A DNA stretch of 17,498 nucleotides, taken from Hyphomicrobiales bacterium. GTDB taxonomy: Bacteria; Pseudomonadota; Alphaproteobacteria; Rhizobiales; Beijerinckiaceae. Numbering within the stretch: the first letter of the stretch is position 1; every line of letters begins with the position of its first letter. The position numbers and the translations under genes are program-made. The notes under the pieces were generated by a model. That model did not search any database, was not told the origin of the DNA, and saw only the letters and a program-made list of their open reading frames with translations. Location: assembly GCA_028865375.1 (NCBI GenBank), contig JAGWKJ010000011.1, positions 1 through 17,498 on the forward strand, given 5' to 3'. Below, one piece after another: positions 1-6,845 of the stretch.

Positions 1-410
1 ACCCGGTCGCAGCGCGCCATTGCGGCATCGAGCCGCGCGCCGGCGAGTGGATCGTCTACACGCTTTCGGGCGCGGTCTCGGGCCTTTGCGGCTACCTCTG
101 GGTGGCGCGCTACGGCATCGCCTATTCGGACATCGCGTCGGGCTACGAGCTGACCGTGGTCGCCGCCTGCGTGTTCGGCGGCGTGTCGAGCGCCGGCGGC
201 GTCGGCAGCGCGGCGGGCGCGACGCTGGGCGCGCTGTTCATCGGCGCCATCGTCAACGCGCTGCCGGTGATCCACGTCTCGCCGTTCTGGCAGACGGCGA
301 TCTCGGGCGCGACGATCCTGGCTGCGGTCGCGCTCAACGCGCGGGCGACGCGCGGCGGCGCCAAGCTGATCCTGCCCGAGGCGCGGCGCGCCGCGGCGGC
401 CGCCAAATGA
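1..410 (+). CDS. rhaP: Rhamnose ABC transporter permease (RhaP-like), 3' part only
   Basis: The frame is open from base 3 of the window to the TGA at 408-410, so the gene starts upstream of the window. The visible 135 or so C-terminal residues are very hydrophobic. They carry the hallmark of the RbsC/BPD_transp_2 family of sugar ABC permeases: an [14 protein letters not shown] segment followed by a glycine-rich [21 protein letters not shown] stretch (the SGGxG-type loop and last membrane segments). It would form the inner-membrane channel together with the next gene product. The TGA overlaps the ATG of the following permease (ATGA), which implies translational coupling. Rhamnose as substrate is inferred from the mutarotase and rhamnulokinase two genes downstream, in the order known from Rhizobium leguminosarum rhaSTPQUK. 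The permease family alone would not tell rhamnose from ribose or xylose. Confidence 0.85.
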   Translation, partial: PVAARHCGIEPRAGEWIVYTLSGAVSGLCGYLWVARYGIAYSDIASGYELTVVAACVFGGVSSAGGVGSAAGATLGALFIGAIVNALPVIHVSPFWQTAISGATILAAVALNARATRGGAKLILPEARRAAAAAK

Positions 411-1426
411 GCGCCGCGGCGGACGATCTCCGGCCGGCGTCCGGCGCCACGCCGGACCGCGCGCCGTTTCGCGCCGCCGACCTGCTGGCGCGGCGCGAGC
501 CGACGCTGGCGCTGCTGATCGCGCTCTCCGCCGTGGCGGCCTCGCGGCTGTCGCCATACTTCCTCGACGCCGGCAACCTGCTCGATTCGACCTTCAACGT
601 CGCCGAGGTCGCGATGATCGCGCTCGGCATGTCGGCGCTGATCGTGGCCCGCGAGATCGACCTCTCGGTCGCCGCCATCGTCGCGCTGTCCTCGCTGGCG
701 ATGGGCTGGGCGGCCGCCGCCGGCTTCGGCGCCGTCCCGCTGCTCGGCGTCGGCCTCGCCGTCGGCGCGCTCGCCGGCTCGGTCAACGGCGCCTTGGTGA
801 CGCGGCTCCGCCTGCCCTCGATCGTGGTGACGATCGGCACCATGTCGCTGTTCCGCGGGCTGGCGCAGGTCGCGCTGGGCGACGGCGCCCTGACGAAATA
901 TCCGCAGGGCCTGCTCGACTTCGGCCAGGGCTATCTTGCCTTCGGCGTCCCCAATTCCACCGCGACCTTCGCCCTGCTGGCGATGGCGGCGGGCGCGATC
1001 CTGCACTTCACGCCGCTCGGGCGCGCGATCTTCGCCATCGGCGCCAACCCGACGTCGGCGCGCTTTTCCGGCCTGCCCGTGGACCGCATCCGCTTCGGCC
1101 TGTTCGTCGTCTCCGGCCTGCTGTCGGGGCTGGCCGCGTGGTTCCTCACCGGGCGCATCGGCTCGACCAGGCCCGACATCGCGACCGGCTGGGAGCTGGA
1201 GGCGGTGACGATGGCGATCCTCGGCGGCGTCGCGATCACGGGCGGCGCGGGCACGGTGGCGGGCGTCGTGCTGGCGGTCGTCCTGCTGGACGAGGCGACG
1301 TTCGCGATGCAGCTTCTCAACGTGCCGGGCGTCGTGATCGACGTGGCGCTGGGATCGTTGCTGATCGTGACGCTGGCGGCGCCGGAGATCGCGCGCCGCG
1401 CGCTCGGCCGTTTGTGGAGGCCATGA
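407..1426 (+). CDS. rhaQ: Rhamnose ABC transporter permease (RhaQ-like)
   Basis: This 339-residue polytopic membrane protein belongs to the RbsC/BPD_transp_2 family of monosaccharide ABC permeases. Visible family features are EIDLSV at 83-88, the [18 protein letters not shown] block starting at residue 127, the cytoplasmic coupling loop [20 protein letters not shown] around 201-220, and the C-terminal [17 protein letters not shown] block around 270-286. The first 30 or so residues are polar and probably cytoplasmic. The ATG at 407 overlaps the TGA of the upstream permease by four bases. An open frame extends further upstream, but it only runs antiparallel in sense to the rhaP coding frame and has no family similarity, so 407 is preferred. 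The stop at 1424-1426 shares a base with the rhaU start. Two consecutive, non-identical permeases imply a heterodimeric channel, as in the Rhizobium RhaP/RhaQ pair. Confidence 0.9.
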   Translation: MSAAADDLRPASGATPDRAPFRAADLLARREPTLALLIALSAVAASRLSPYFLDAGNLLDSTFNVAEVAMIALGMSALIVAREIDLSVAAIVALSSLAMGWAAAAGFGAVPLLGVGLAVGALAGSVNGALVTRLRLPSIVVTIGTMSLFRGLAQVALGDGALTKYPQGLLDFGQGYLAFGVPNSTATFALLAMAAGAILHFTPLGRAIFAIGANPTSARFSGLPVDRIRFGLFVVSGLLSGLAAWFLTGRIGSTRPDIATGWELEAVTMAILGGVAITGGAGTVAGVVLAVVLLDEATFAMQLLNVPGVVIDVALGSLLIVTLAAPEIARRALGRLWRP

Positions 1427-1740
1427 TGGAGCGGATCGCGTTCAAGATGTTCCTGCGGCCGGGAAACGCGGCCGAATACAAGCGCCGCCACGATTCGATC
1501 TGGCCCGAGCTCGCCGCGCTGCTCAAGCGCGCCGGCGCGTCGAACTATTCGATCTTCCTCGACGCGCAAACGCACGTCCTGTTCGCCTATCTCGAGCGGC
1601 CGGCCGCGCACGGCATGGACGCGCTGCCCGCCGACCCCGTGATGCGGCGCTGGTGGGGCCACATGGCCGACCTGATGGAGACCGGGCCGGACGGCGCGCC
1701 GCGCGTCGCCGCGCTCGACCCGATGTTCCACCTGCCCTGA
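1426..1740 (+). CDS. rhaU: L-rhamnose mutarotase
   Basis: The 104-residue product matches the small RhaM/RhaU family (dimeric alpha-beta barrel), which interconverts the alpha and beta anomers of L-rhamnose in the cytoplasm so that the usable anomer reaches the next enzyme. Family signatures seen are [13 protein letters not shown] near the N-terminus, containing the conserved Tyr18 and the active-site His22, then NYSIFLD, RRWWGHM and a C-terminal FHLP. Two ATGs are adjacent, at 1423 and 1426. I choose 1426 because the GGAGG at 1416-1420 is 5 bases away from it (only 2 from 1423), and because the resulting length and Tyr18/His22 numbering match E. coli RhaM. The start overlaps the rhaQ stop (TGATG). 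In Rhizobium, rhaU sits between the transporter and kinase genes, as here. Confidence 0.92.
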   Translation: MERIAFKMFLRPGNAAEYKRRHDSIWPELAALLKRAGASNYSIFLDAQTHVLFAYLERPAAHGMDALPADPVMRRWWGHMADLMETGPDGAPRVAALDPMFHLP

Positions 1741-1741
1741 C

Positions 1742-3112
1742 ATGGCGCCCGCGGTCGCCGCCTTCGACATCGGCAAGACCAACCTGAAGCTCGTCGTGAC
1801 GGACGGCGCGGGCCGCCGCCTCGCGTCGCGCACGGCGCCCAACGCACCCCAACCGCCCACGACGGCGCGGCCATGGTCCGCGCTCGACGTCGCGGGCGCG
1901 TGGCGCTTCGTCGTCGAGGGCCTGCGCGAGCTCGCCGCCCCGCACGGCGTCGGCGCGATCGTCTTCTCGACGCACGGCGCCGCGGGCGCGCTGGTCGACG
2001 ACGACGGCGAGGTCGCCGCGCCGCTCGATTACGAGTTCGACGGGTTCGGCGACGACGGCTATGCGGCGCTGCGCCCTCCCTTCGCGCAGACGCTCTCGCC
2101 CGCGCTGCCGCGCGGCCTCAACCTCGGGCGACAAATCCATTTCGTGGAGCGCAGCGATCCGGCGGCCTTCGCGCGGGCGACGGCGTTCCTCGCCTATCCG
2201 CAATATTGGGCGTGGCGGCTGGGCGGCCGGCGCGCGAGCGAGGTCACGTCGCTGGGCTGCCACACCGACCTGTGGAACCCGGTCGCGGGCCGCTTTTCCA
2301 CGCTCGTGGAAGCGCGCGGCTGGACGCGGCTGTTCCCGCCGCTCGCGCGCGCCTGGGATCGCCTGGGCCCGCTCGATCCCGGCATCGCGGCCGACACGGG
2401 GCTCGATCCCGCGACCGCGATCCTGTGCGGCGCCCACGACAGCAACGCCGCGCTGTTGCCGCGCCTGCGCGCGAGCGAGGCGCCCTTCACGCTGGTCTCG
2501 ACCGGCACGTGGGTGATCGTGATGGCGGTCGGCGGCGCCGTCGGCGCGCTCGATCCCGGCGCCGACATGCTCGCCAACGTCGACGCCCTCGGCCGCCCGA
2601 CGCCGAGCGCGCGCTTCATGGGCGGGCGCGAGTTCGCCGCCATCGCCGGCGGTTCGCCCGCCGAGATCGACGCCGGCGACCTCGCCTCGGCGATCGAGGC
2701 CGGCGCGATGGCGCTGCCCGCCTTCAGCGATCAGGGCGGGCCGTTCGCCGGCCGCGCCGGGCGCATCGTCGGGCCCCCGCCGCGCGACGCGCGCGCGCTG
2801 ACCGCCGTGGCGACGCTCTATTGCGCGCTCACGACCGCCCATCTCGTCGAGCGGCTGGCGGCGCCGGGCGAGATCGTCGTCGAGGGCGGGTTCGCGCGGA
2901 CGGAAGCCTTCGCCAGCGCGTTGGCGGGCTTCCTGCCCGGCCGCGTCGTGTCGCGCTCGGCCGAGGCCAATGCCGCCGAGGGCGTCGCGGAACTCGCCCG
3001 ATGGGGCGAGCCGCCCGCGCGGCGGCCGGTCGAACGCGCCTCCCCGCCGCCGACCGTCGCGATCGCCGCCTATCGCGCGAAATGGGAAGCGCTGGCGCGC
3101 GCTGGCGCGTGA
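1742..3112 (+). CDS. rhaK: L-rhamnulose kinase / FGGY-family carbohydrate kinase
   Basis: This 456-residue FGGY kinase has the usual two actin-like domains. Visible motifs are the N-terminal phosphate-binding loop FDIGKTNLK (residues 8-16), the GCHTDLWNP block at 172-180, the catalytic aspartate in GAHDSNAAL (Asp233), the second phosphate loop STGTW at 253-257, and EGGFARTEAF at 381-390 in the adenosine-binding region. The expected reaction is ATP-dependent phosphorylation of L-rhamnulose (or rhamnose in the Rhizobium scheme) in the cytoplasm. It starts one base after the rhaU stop, which makes it the last gene of the visible operon. In R. leguminosarum RhaK is also needed for transport activity; whether that holds here is inference. 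The context with two RbsC-type permeases and rhaU makes rhamnose the best substrate guess. The family also includes fuculokinase and xylulokinase. Confidence 0.88.
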   Translation: MAPAVAAFDIGKTNLKLVVTDGAGRRLASRTAPNAPQPPTTARPWSALDVAGAWRFVVEGLRELAAPHGVGAIVFSTHGAAGALVDDDGEVAAPLDYEFDGFGDDGYAALRPPFAQTLSPALPRGLNLGRQIHFVERSDPAAFARATAFLAYPQYWAWRLGGRRASEVTSLGCHTDLWNPVAGRFSTLVEARGWTRLFPPLARAWDRLGPLDPGIAADTGLDPATAILCGAHDSNAALLPRLRASEAPFTLVSTGTWVIVMAVGGAVGALDPGADMLANVDALGRPTPSARFMGGREFAAIAGGSPAEIDAGDLASAIEAGAMALPAFSDQGGPFAGRAGRIVGPPPRDARALTAVATLYCALTTAHLVERLAAPGEIVVEGGFARTEAFASALAGFLPGRVVSRSAEANAAEGVAELARWGEPPARRPVERASPPPTVAIAAYRAKWEALARAGA

Positions 3113-3116
3113 AGCT

Positions 3117-4139
3117 TCAGCGCGCCGCCTTCGCCGCTTCCTTCGCCTTGGCCAACGCGCGCTTTTTCTCCCAGCGCGCCTGCATCGCGGCCTCGCCTTG
3201 CGCCGATCCGTCGTGGAAGGTGCCGAACCAGCGGTCGAACGGCACCAGTCCGTCGCCGTAGTTCACCTCGAAATGCTTGTGGTGGAGGTAGTGGATGTAG
3301 GCGTGGCTGTCGATCGCGGCGTCCGCGCCGACTTCGATCTTGTCGAACCCGACGTGCCCGACGATGGCGCCGAAGCCGGCGTAATGCAGCTGGTAGATCG
3401 CCATCAGCGGGTTCGACGGCAGGACGAGGTGCCACAGCGCGACCGCGAAATAGGCGAGGTGCTCGACCGGGTGCATCGACAGCGACGACCACGGCGACGC
3501 GTTGATGGAATTGTGGTGCACGCGATGCACGCGCGCGTACAGCGGCGGCCAGTGGATCGCGCGGTGGACCAGGTAAAAGTGGGTTTCGTGCAGCACCGGC
3601 ATGAACAGCGCCAGCGCCGCGAAATAGACGGGATGGTCGGCGAAATGCAGCGTCGGGACCCAACCGGCCGCGAAGGCGTGCAACAGCAGGACCTCGACGC
3701 CGGTCCAGATCGGCATCCCCGAGACGAAAGTGCGAAGCGCGTTGTCGAGGTCCTGCCGACCGAAGAAGAAGGTCGGGTCGCGCCGTTCGGCGGGCCATCG
3801 GGCGTCGTATTTGAACCGCGTCGCCTGCGTACGCCGCCAATAGAGCCGGAGTTCGACGCCGCCGTAGAACGTGAGCACGGCGAGGCAGTTGATCGCGAAC
3901 AGGCGCGCGATCCACGCGAAGCCGAGGGTCTGCGTCGTCTGCGGGTCGGGGATCACCCAACGCCACCAGACATAGGCGGAAGCCGCCCACGCGACGTTGT
4001 AGGGCAGGAAATAATGCGGCAGCCACCGCAGGATCGCGGCCGGCGACGGCGGGAAGCGGAACAGCGGCGCGGAGACCGCGGGTTCCTTCGGCTTCCAATC
4101 GCCGCGCTTGTCGCGCGCACCGAAAAGAAGGTCGTCCAT
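3117..4139 (-). CDS. Sterol desaturase / fatty acid hydroxylase family membrane protein
   Basis: This 340-residue integral membrane protein has the histidine clusters of the fatty acid hydroxylase superfamily, which bind a di-iron centre: HRAIH at 192-196, HRVHH at 205-209, HPVEH at 223-227 and HYLHH at 283-287. Hydrophobic segments lie near residues 46-62, 74-93, 143-160 and 171-190, and the C-terminus is Lys/Ala-rich. Members hydroxylate or desaturate lipids such as sterols, hopanoids, ornithine lipids and carotenoids with O2; the substrate here cannot be read from sequence. The start at 4139 is chosen because a GGGAG lies 7 bases upstream and the family-like region begins there. The 36-residue upstream extension of the frame looks non-coding. 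It is convergent with rhaK, with 4 bases between the two stop codons. No lipid-biosynthesis gene is adjacent. Confidence 0.87.
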   Translation of the reverse strand: MDDLLFGARDKRGDWKPKEPAVSAPLFRFPPSPAAILRWLPHYFLPYNVAWAASAYVWWRWVIPDPQTTQTLGFAWIARLFAINCLAVLTFYGGVELRLYWRRTQATRFKYDARWPAERRDPTFFFGRQDLDNALRTFVSGMPIWTGVEVLLLHAFAAGWVPTLHFADHPVYFAALALFMPVLHETHFYLVHRAIHWPPLYARVHRVHHNSINASPWSSLSMHPVEHLAYFAVALWHLVLPSNPLMAIYQLHYAGFGAIVGHVGFDKIEVGADAAIDSHAYIHYLHHKHFEVNYGDGLVPFDRWFGTFHDGSAQGEAAMQARWEKKRALAKAKEAAKAAR

Positions 4140-4179
4140 CGTGCCACTCCCGTCGCGACGCGCTCGGGCGCCAAGCGGC

Positions 4180-4209
4180 GTTATAGGGACGTCCGGAGGG
4201 TCGAAACAA
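4180..4209 (-). promoter_or_regulatory. Candidate sigma-70 promoter for the fatty acid hydroxylase gene
   Basis: On the minus strand, TTGTTT (4204-4209) is followed after 18 bases by TATAAC (4180-4185), which is 5 of 6 to the -10 consensus. This places a start point about 35 bases upstream of the ATG at 4139. It is a pattern match only. AT-rich hexamers are rare in this GC-rich region, which makes it more believable. Confidence 0.4.
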
Positions 4210-4349
4210 TCCGAAACTCGCGCCGCCAGGTCGCCATTTCGTGTCAAAAGACATCAGGCAGCGCCGCGCGGACGATCGCGCTTTGGGCTATTCCCGTCGG
4301 GCGGAACGCACCGCCTTCGAGGGCGGCGCGGGAACGGGCGCGGGGGCGC

Positions 4350-5192
4350 ATGGGAAGGCTGATCGTTCTCCAATCGATGTGGGCGATGGAGCGCCGGCAC
4401 ACGGACGGCTTCGAGCGCTCGCTCGAGGACAACGTGCGCATGATCGTGGAGGCCGGCTATGGCGGCGTCAGCGCCCATTGCACCGACCGCGCGGCGGTCG
4501 CGCGCTTGGCCTCCCTGCTGAAGGGCACGGGGCTCGTCATCGAGGGGCAGGCGTTCCCCAAGTCGGTCGAAGACCTGGCGCCCGTCCTCGAGATAGCAGC
4601 CGAATTCGGTGTGCATCACGTCGACCTGCAACCCGACGTGCGGCCGCGCCGGATCGACGATTGCCTGCCCCTGCTCGACGGCTGGATGCGGCTCGCCGGT
4701 GAAGCCGCCGTGCCGGTCTGGATCGAGACCCATCGCGACCGCATGACGACCGACCTGTATTTCACGCTCGACCTGCTGGACCGCCGGCCGGACCTGCCGC
4801 TGATCGCCGACCTCTCGCATTTCCTCGTTGGCCGCGAGTTCGCCTGGCCGGTTTCGGAGGAGAACCACGCGATGATCCGGCGCGTGCTCGCCAACGCGAA
4901 ATCGTTCCACGGCCGCGTCGCCAGCCGCGAGCAGGTTCAGGTCGAGATCTCCTATCCCCACCACCGGCAATGGCTCGACCTGTTCCTCGGCTGGTGGGAA
5001 TACGGCTTCCGCCGCCACCGCGCGCGCGAGGGCGCCGACGCCGACCTCTGCTTCACCTGCGAGCTCGGCCCCAAGCCCTATGCGATCACGGGCGTCGACG
5101 GCAACGACGCCGCCGACCGCTGGGCCGAGGCGCTGCAATTGCGCGCCGCGGTCGAGGCGCTGCATGCGCGCGTCGCCGCCGAACCGGCTTGA
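4350..5192 (+). CDS. Sugar phosphate isomerase/epimerase-like TIM-barrel protein
   Basis: The 280-residue product resembles the xylose isomerase-like/AP_endonuc_2 TIM-barrel family. Likely metal ligands are spaced as in that fold: Glu126 (WIETHRD), Asp154/His157 (ADLSHF), His187 (SFHGRV) and Glu238 (TCELGPKPYAI). It has no signal peptide and should be cytoplasmic. Family members isomerise or epimerise sugars, inositols or keto-acids; the substrate here is unknown. The frame is open far upstream (through 2970), but that part lies opposite the hydroxylase gene and is non-coding. The ATG at 4350 is the first plausible start and has only a weak G-rich ribosome binding site; ATG 4377 is an alternative. 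It lies 78 bases upstream of the formaldehyde dehydrogenase gene on the same strand, so the two may be cotranscribed. It is separated from the rhamnose operon by an opposite-strand gene, so a role in rhamnose use is not indicated. Confidence 0.82.
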   Translation: MGRLIVLQSMWAMERRHTDGFERSLEDNVRMIVEAGYGGVSAHCTDRAAVARLASLLKGTGLVIEGQAFPKSVEDLAPVLEIAAEFGVHHVDLQPDVRPRRIDDCLPLLDGWMRLAGEAAVPVWIETHRDRMTTDLYFTLDLLDRRPDLPLIADLSHFLVGREFAWPVSEENHAMIRRVLANAKSFHGRVASREQVQVEISYPHHRQWLDLFLGWWEYGFRRHRAREGADADLCFTCELGPKPYAITGVDGNDAADRWAEALQLRAAVEALHARVAAEPA

Positions 5193-5270
5193 CGCGGGGA
5201 CGCGGAGACCCAAACTCCGACGAAACCACGAAACCAAGACCGCGAACGACTTTCACGGGAAGGAAACGGG

Positions 5271-6383
5271 ATGAAAACGCGCGCCGCCGTCGCCTGGGAA
5301 GCCAACAAACCCTTGACGATCGAGACCGTCGACATCGAAGGGCCCAAGGCCGGCGAGGTCATGGTCGAGATCATGGCCACGGGCGTCTGCCATACCGACG
5401 CCTACACGCTGTCGGGCCTGGATTCGGAGGGCAAGTTCCCCGCCATCCTCGGCCACGAGGGCGCGGGAATCGTGCGCGAGATCGGCGCCGGCGTGACCTC
5501 GGTGAAGCCGGGCGACCACGTCATCCCGCTTTACACGCCCGAATGCCGCCAGTGCAAAACCTGCCTGTCGCGCCGCTCCAACCTGTGCACCGCGATCCGC
5601 GCCACGCAGGGCCAGGGCGTGATGCCCGACGGACGGTCGCGCTTCTCGTGTTCGGGCGCGGACGTGTTCCATTACATGGGCTGTTCGACGTTCTCGAACT
5701 TCACCGTGCTGCCCGAGATCGCGCTCGCCAAGGTGCGCGAGGACGCGCCGTTCGACAAGATTTGCTATGTCGGCTGCGGCGTGACGACGGGCGTGGGCGC
5801 AGTGGTGCACACCGCGAAAGTCTGGCCCGGCGCCAACGTCGTGGTGTTCGGACTGGGCGGCATCGGGCTCAACGTCATCCAGGGCGCGCGCATGGTGGGC
5901 GCCGACAAGATCGTGGGCGTCGACCTCAACCCCTCCAAGGTCGCGATGGCGAAGAAATTCGGCATGACGCATTACGTCAATCCCGACGCGGTCGGCCGCG
6001 ACAAGGTCGTGCAGGCCATCGTCGACCTCACCGGCGGCGGCGCCGACTTCTCGTTCGAGTGCATCGGCAACGTGCACACGATGCGCCAGGCGCTCGAATG
6101 CTGCCATCGCGGCTGGGGCGAGTCGATCGTGATCGGCGTGGCGCCATCGGGCGCGGAGATCGCGACCCGCCCGTTCCAGCTCGTCACCGGGCGGGTGTGG
6201 AAGGGCTCGGCCTTCGGCGGCGCGCGCGGCCGCACCGACGTTCCCAAGATCGTCGATTGGTACATGGACGGCAAGATCGCCATCGACGACCTGATCACGC
6301 ACACCATGCCGCTCGCCCGCATCAACGAGGCGTTCGACCTGATGCACGAGGGCAAGTCGATCCGCAGCGTGGTGACGTTTTGA
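5271..6383 (+). CDS. frmA: S-(hydroxymethyl)glutathione dehydrogenase / class III alcohol dehydrogenase
   Basis: This 370-residue, full-length member of the zinc alcohol dehydrogenase family is of class III type. It oxidises S-(hydroxymethyl)glutathione, formed from formaldehyde and glutathione, to S-formylglutathione with NAD+, and it can also reduce S-nitrosoglutathione. Catalytic zinc ligands are Cys40, His62 and Cys169. Structural zinc ligands are Cys92, Cys95, Cys98 and Cys106. The NAD-binding loop is GLGGIG at 194-199, and Asp218 is placed to bind the adenosine ribose. The QGQGVMPDGRSRFSC block is typical of class III enzymes. An AAGGAA-type ribosome binding site (GGGAAGGAAACGGG) precedes the ATG. 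The usual partner, S-formylglutathione hydrolase, is not next door: the next 460 bases hold no gene and the following gene is on the other strand. Class and function are very secure. Alternative names are flhA, adhI and adhC. Confidence 0.96.
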   Translation: MKTRAAVAWEANKPLTIETVDIEGPKAGEVMVEIMATGVCHTDAYTLSGLDSEGKFPAILGHEGAGIVREIGAGVTSVKPGDHVIPLYTPECRQCKTCLSRRSNLCTAIRATQGQGVMPDGRSRFSCSGADVFHYMGCSTFSNFTVLPEIALAKVREDAPFDKICYVGCGVTTGVGAVVHTAKVWPGANVVVFGLGGIGLNVIQGARMVGADKIVGVDLNPSKVAMAKKFGMTHYVNPDAVGRDKVVQAIVDLTGGGADFSFECIGNVHTMRQALECCHRGWGESIVIGVAPSGAEIATRPFQLVTGRVWKGSAFGGARGRTDVPKIVDWYMDGKIAIDDLITHTMPLARINEAFDLMHEGKSIRSVVTF

Positions 6384-6542
6384 GGGGATGACGGAAGCGT
6401 CGCGTGCGCAAGGCCTCCCCTACGGCGAGCGTCGCTGGATCTCTTCGTCGCTCCGCCAGCGGCGCCTCAGAAGCGCCCACTCTCTCCTCCCGAGAATGGA
6501 TCGATGCGGGTCTCATCGGGGCGGGGGCGACCTCGCGTCGCA

Positions 6543-6590
6543 ACCCTCATCCGGCCCTCCGGGCCACCTTCTCCCGGAGGGAGAAGGATC
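6543..6590. repeat. Double-hairpin intergenic element resembling dispersed proteobacterial repeats
   Basis: Two perfect inverted repeats lie side by side. The first is GGCCC (6553-6557) with GGGCC (6561-6565) around a TCC loop. The second is CCTTCTCCC (6567-6575) with GGGAGAAGG (6579-6587) around a GGA loop. The preceding CCCTCATCC completes a pattern I associate with short intergenic repeats dispersed in many GC-rich proteobacterial genomes. Only one copy is present in this window, so its repeated nature is inferred. Lying between convergent genes, it could stop or stabilise both transcripts, but no T-tract follows either arm. Confidence 0.55.
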
Positions 6591-6688
6591 GCGCGTCCGC
6601 GTTTCGCGCTCGACTGGGTGCGTTGGCAGGGAGGCCGACGCCGGAAAGAGGTGGACACACGCAGCCACCCGAGCGCTCGCGGCTTTTG

Positions 6689-6708
6689 GCTCGCCCGGCG
6701 GGTCGAGC
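6689..6708. repeat. Short imperfect inverted repeat in the gene-free region
   Basis: GCTCGCCC (6689-6696) pairs with GGGTCGAGC (6700-6708) around a 3-base GGC loop, with a single bulged T. The stem is about 8 base pairs. It may belong to the same composite repeat block as the double hairpin 100 bases upstream. No function can be assigned. Confidence 0.3.
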
Positions 6709-6845
6709 GAAGCATTTCGGAGGGCCCACGTAAACCGCGATAGCGACGCGAAATCGAACAGAGGACCGGCGCACCCGTCGTCGAAGTTCCCTCCGCGCTC
6801 CGATCCAAGGCTCGATCGACTGGCCGACCCGGCCAAAGGCGATTT

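Larger units (their letters stand above)
6384..6845. other. Gene-free region between two convergent genes
   Basis: These 462 bases separate the frmA stop from the stop of the opposite-strand iron-sulfur protein gene. Several frames are open here on both strands, but they have arginine/serine-rich low-information translations, no ribosome binding sites and no family motif. The stretch contains a hairpin-forming repeat-like element (6543-6590) and a second hairpin (6689-6708). I see no tRNA-like or small-protein signal and no T-tract that would make a standard terminator. Confidence 0.6.

Noticed and set aside
4140..4247. A 36-codon N-terminal extension of the fatty acid hydroxylase
   Set aside because: A good ribosome binding site precedes the internal ATG at 4139, and the extension overlaps the candidate promoter.
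2970..4349. A 460-codon upstream extension of the TIM-barrel frame
   Set aside because: It runs antisense through the fatty acid hydroxylase gene and overlaps rhaK. The translation is charged, low-information sequence, and the family similarity starts only at about 4350.
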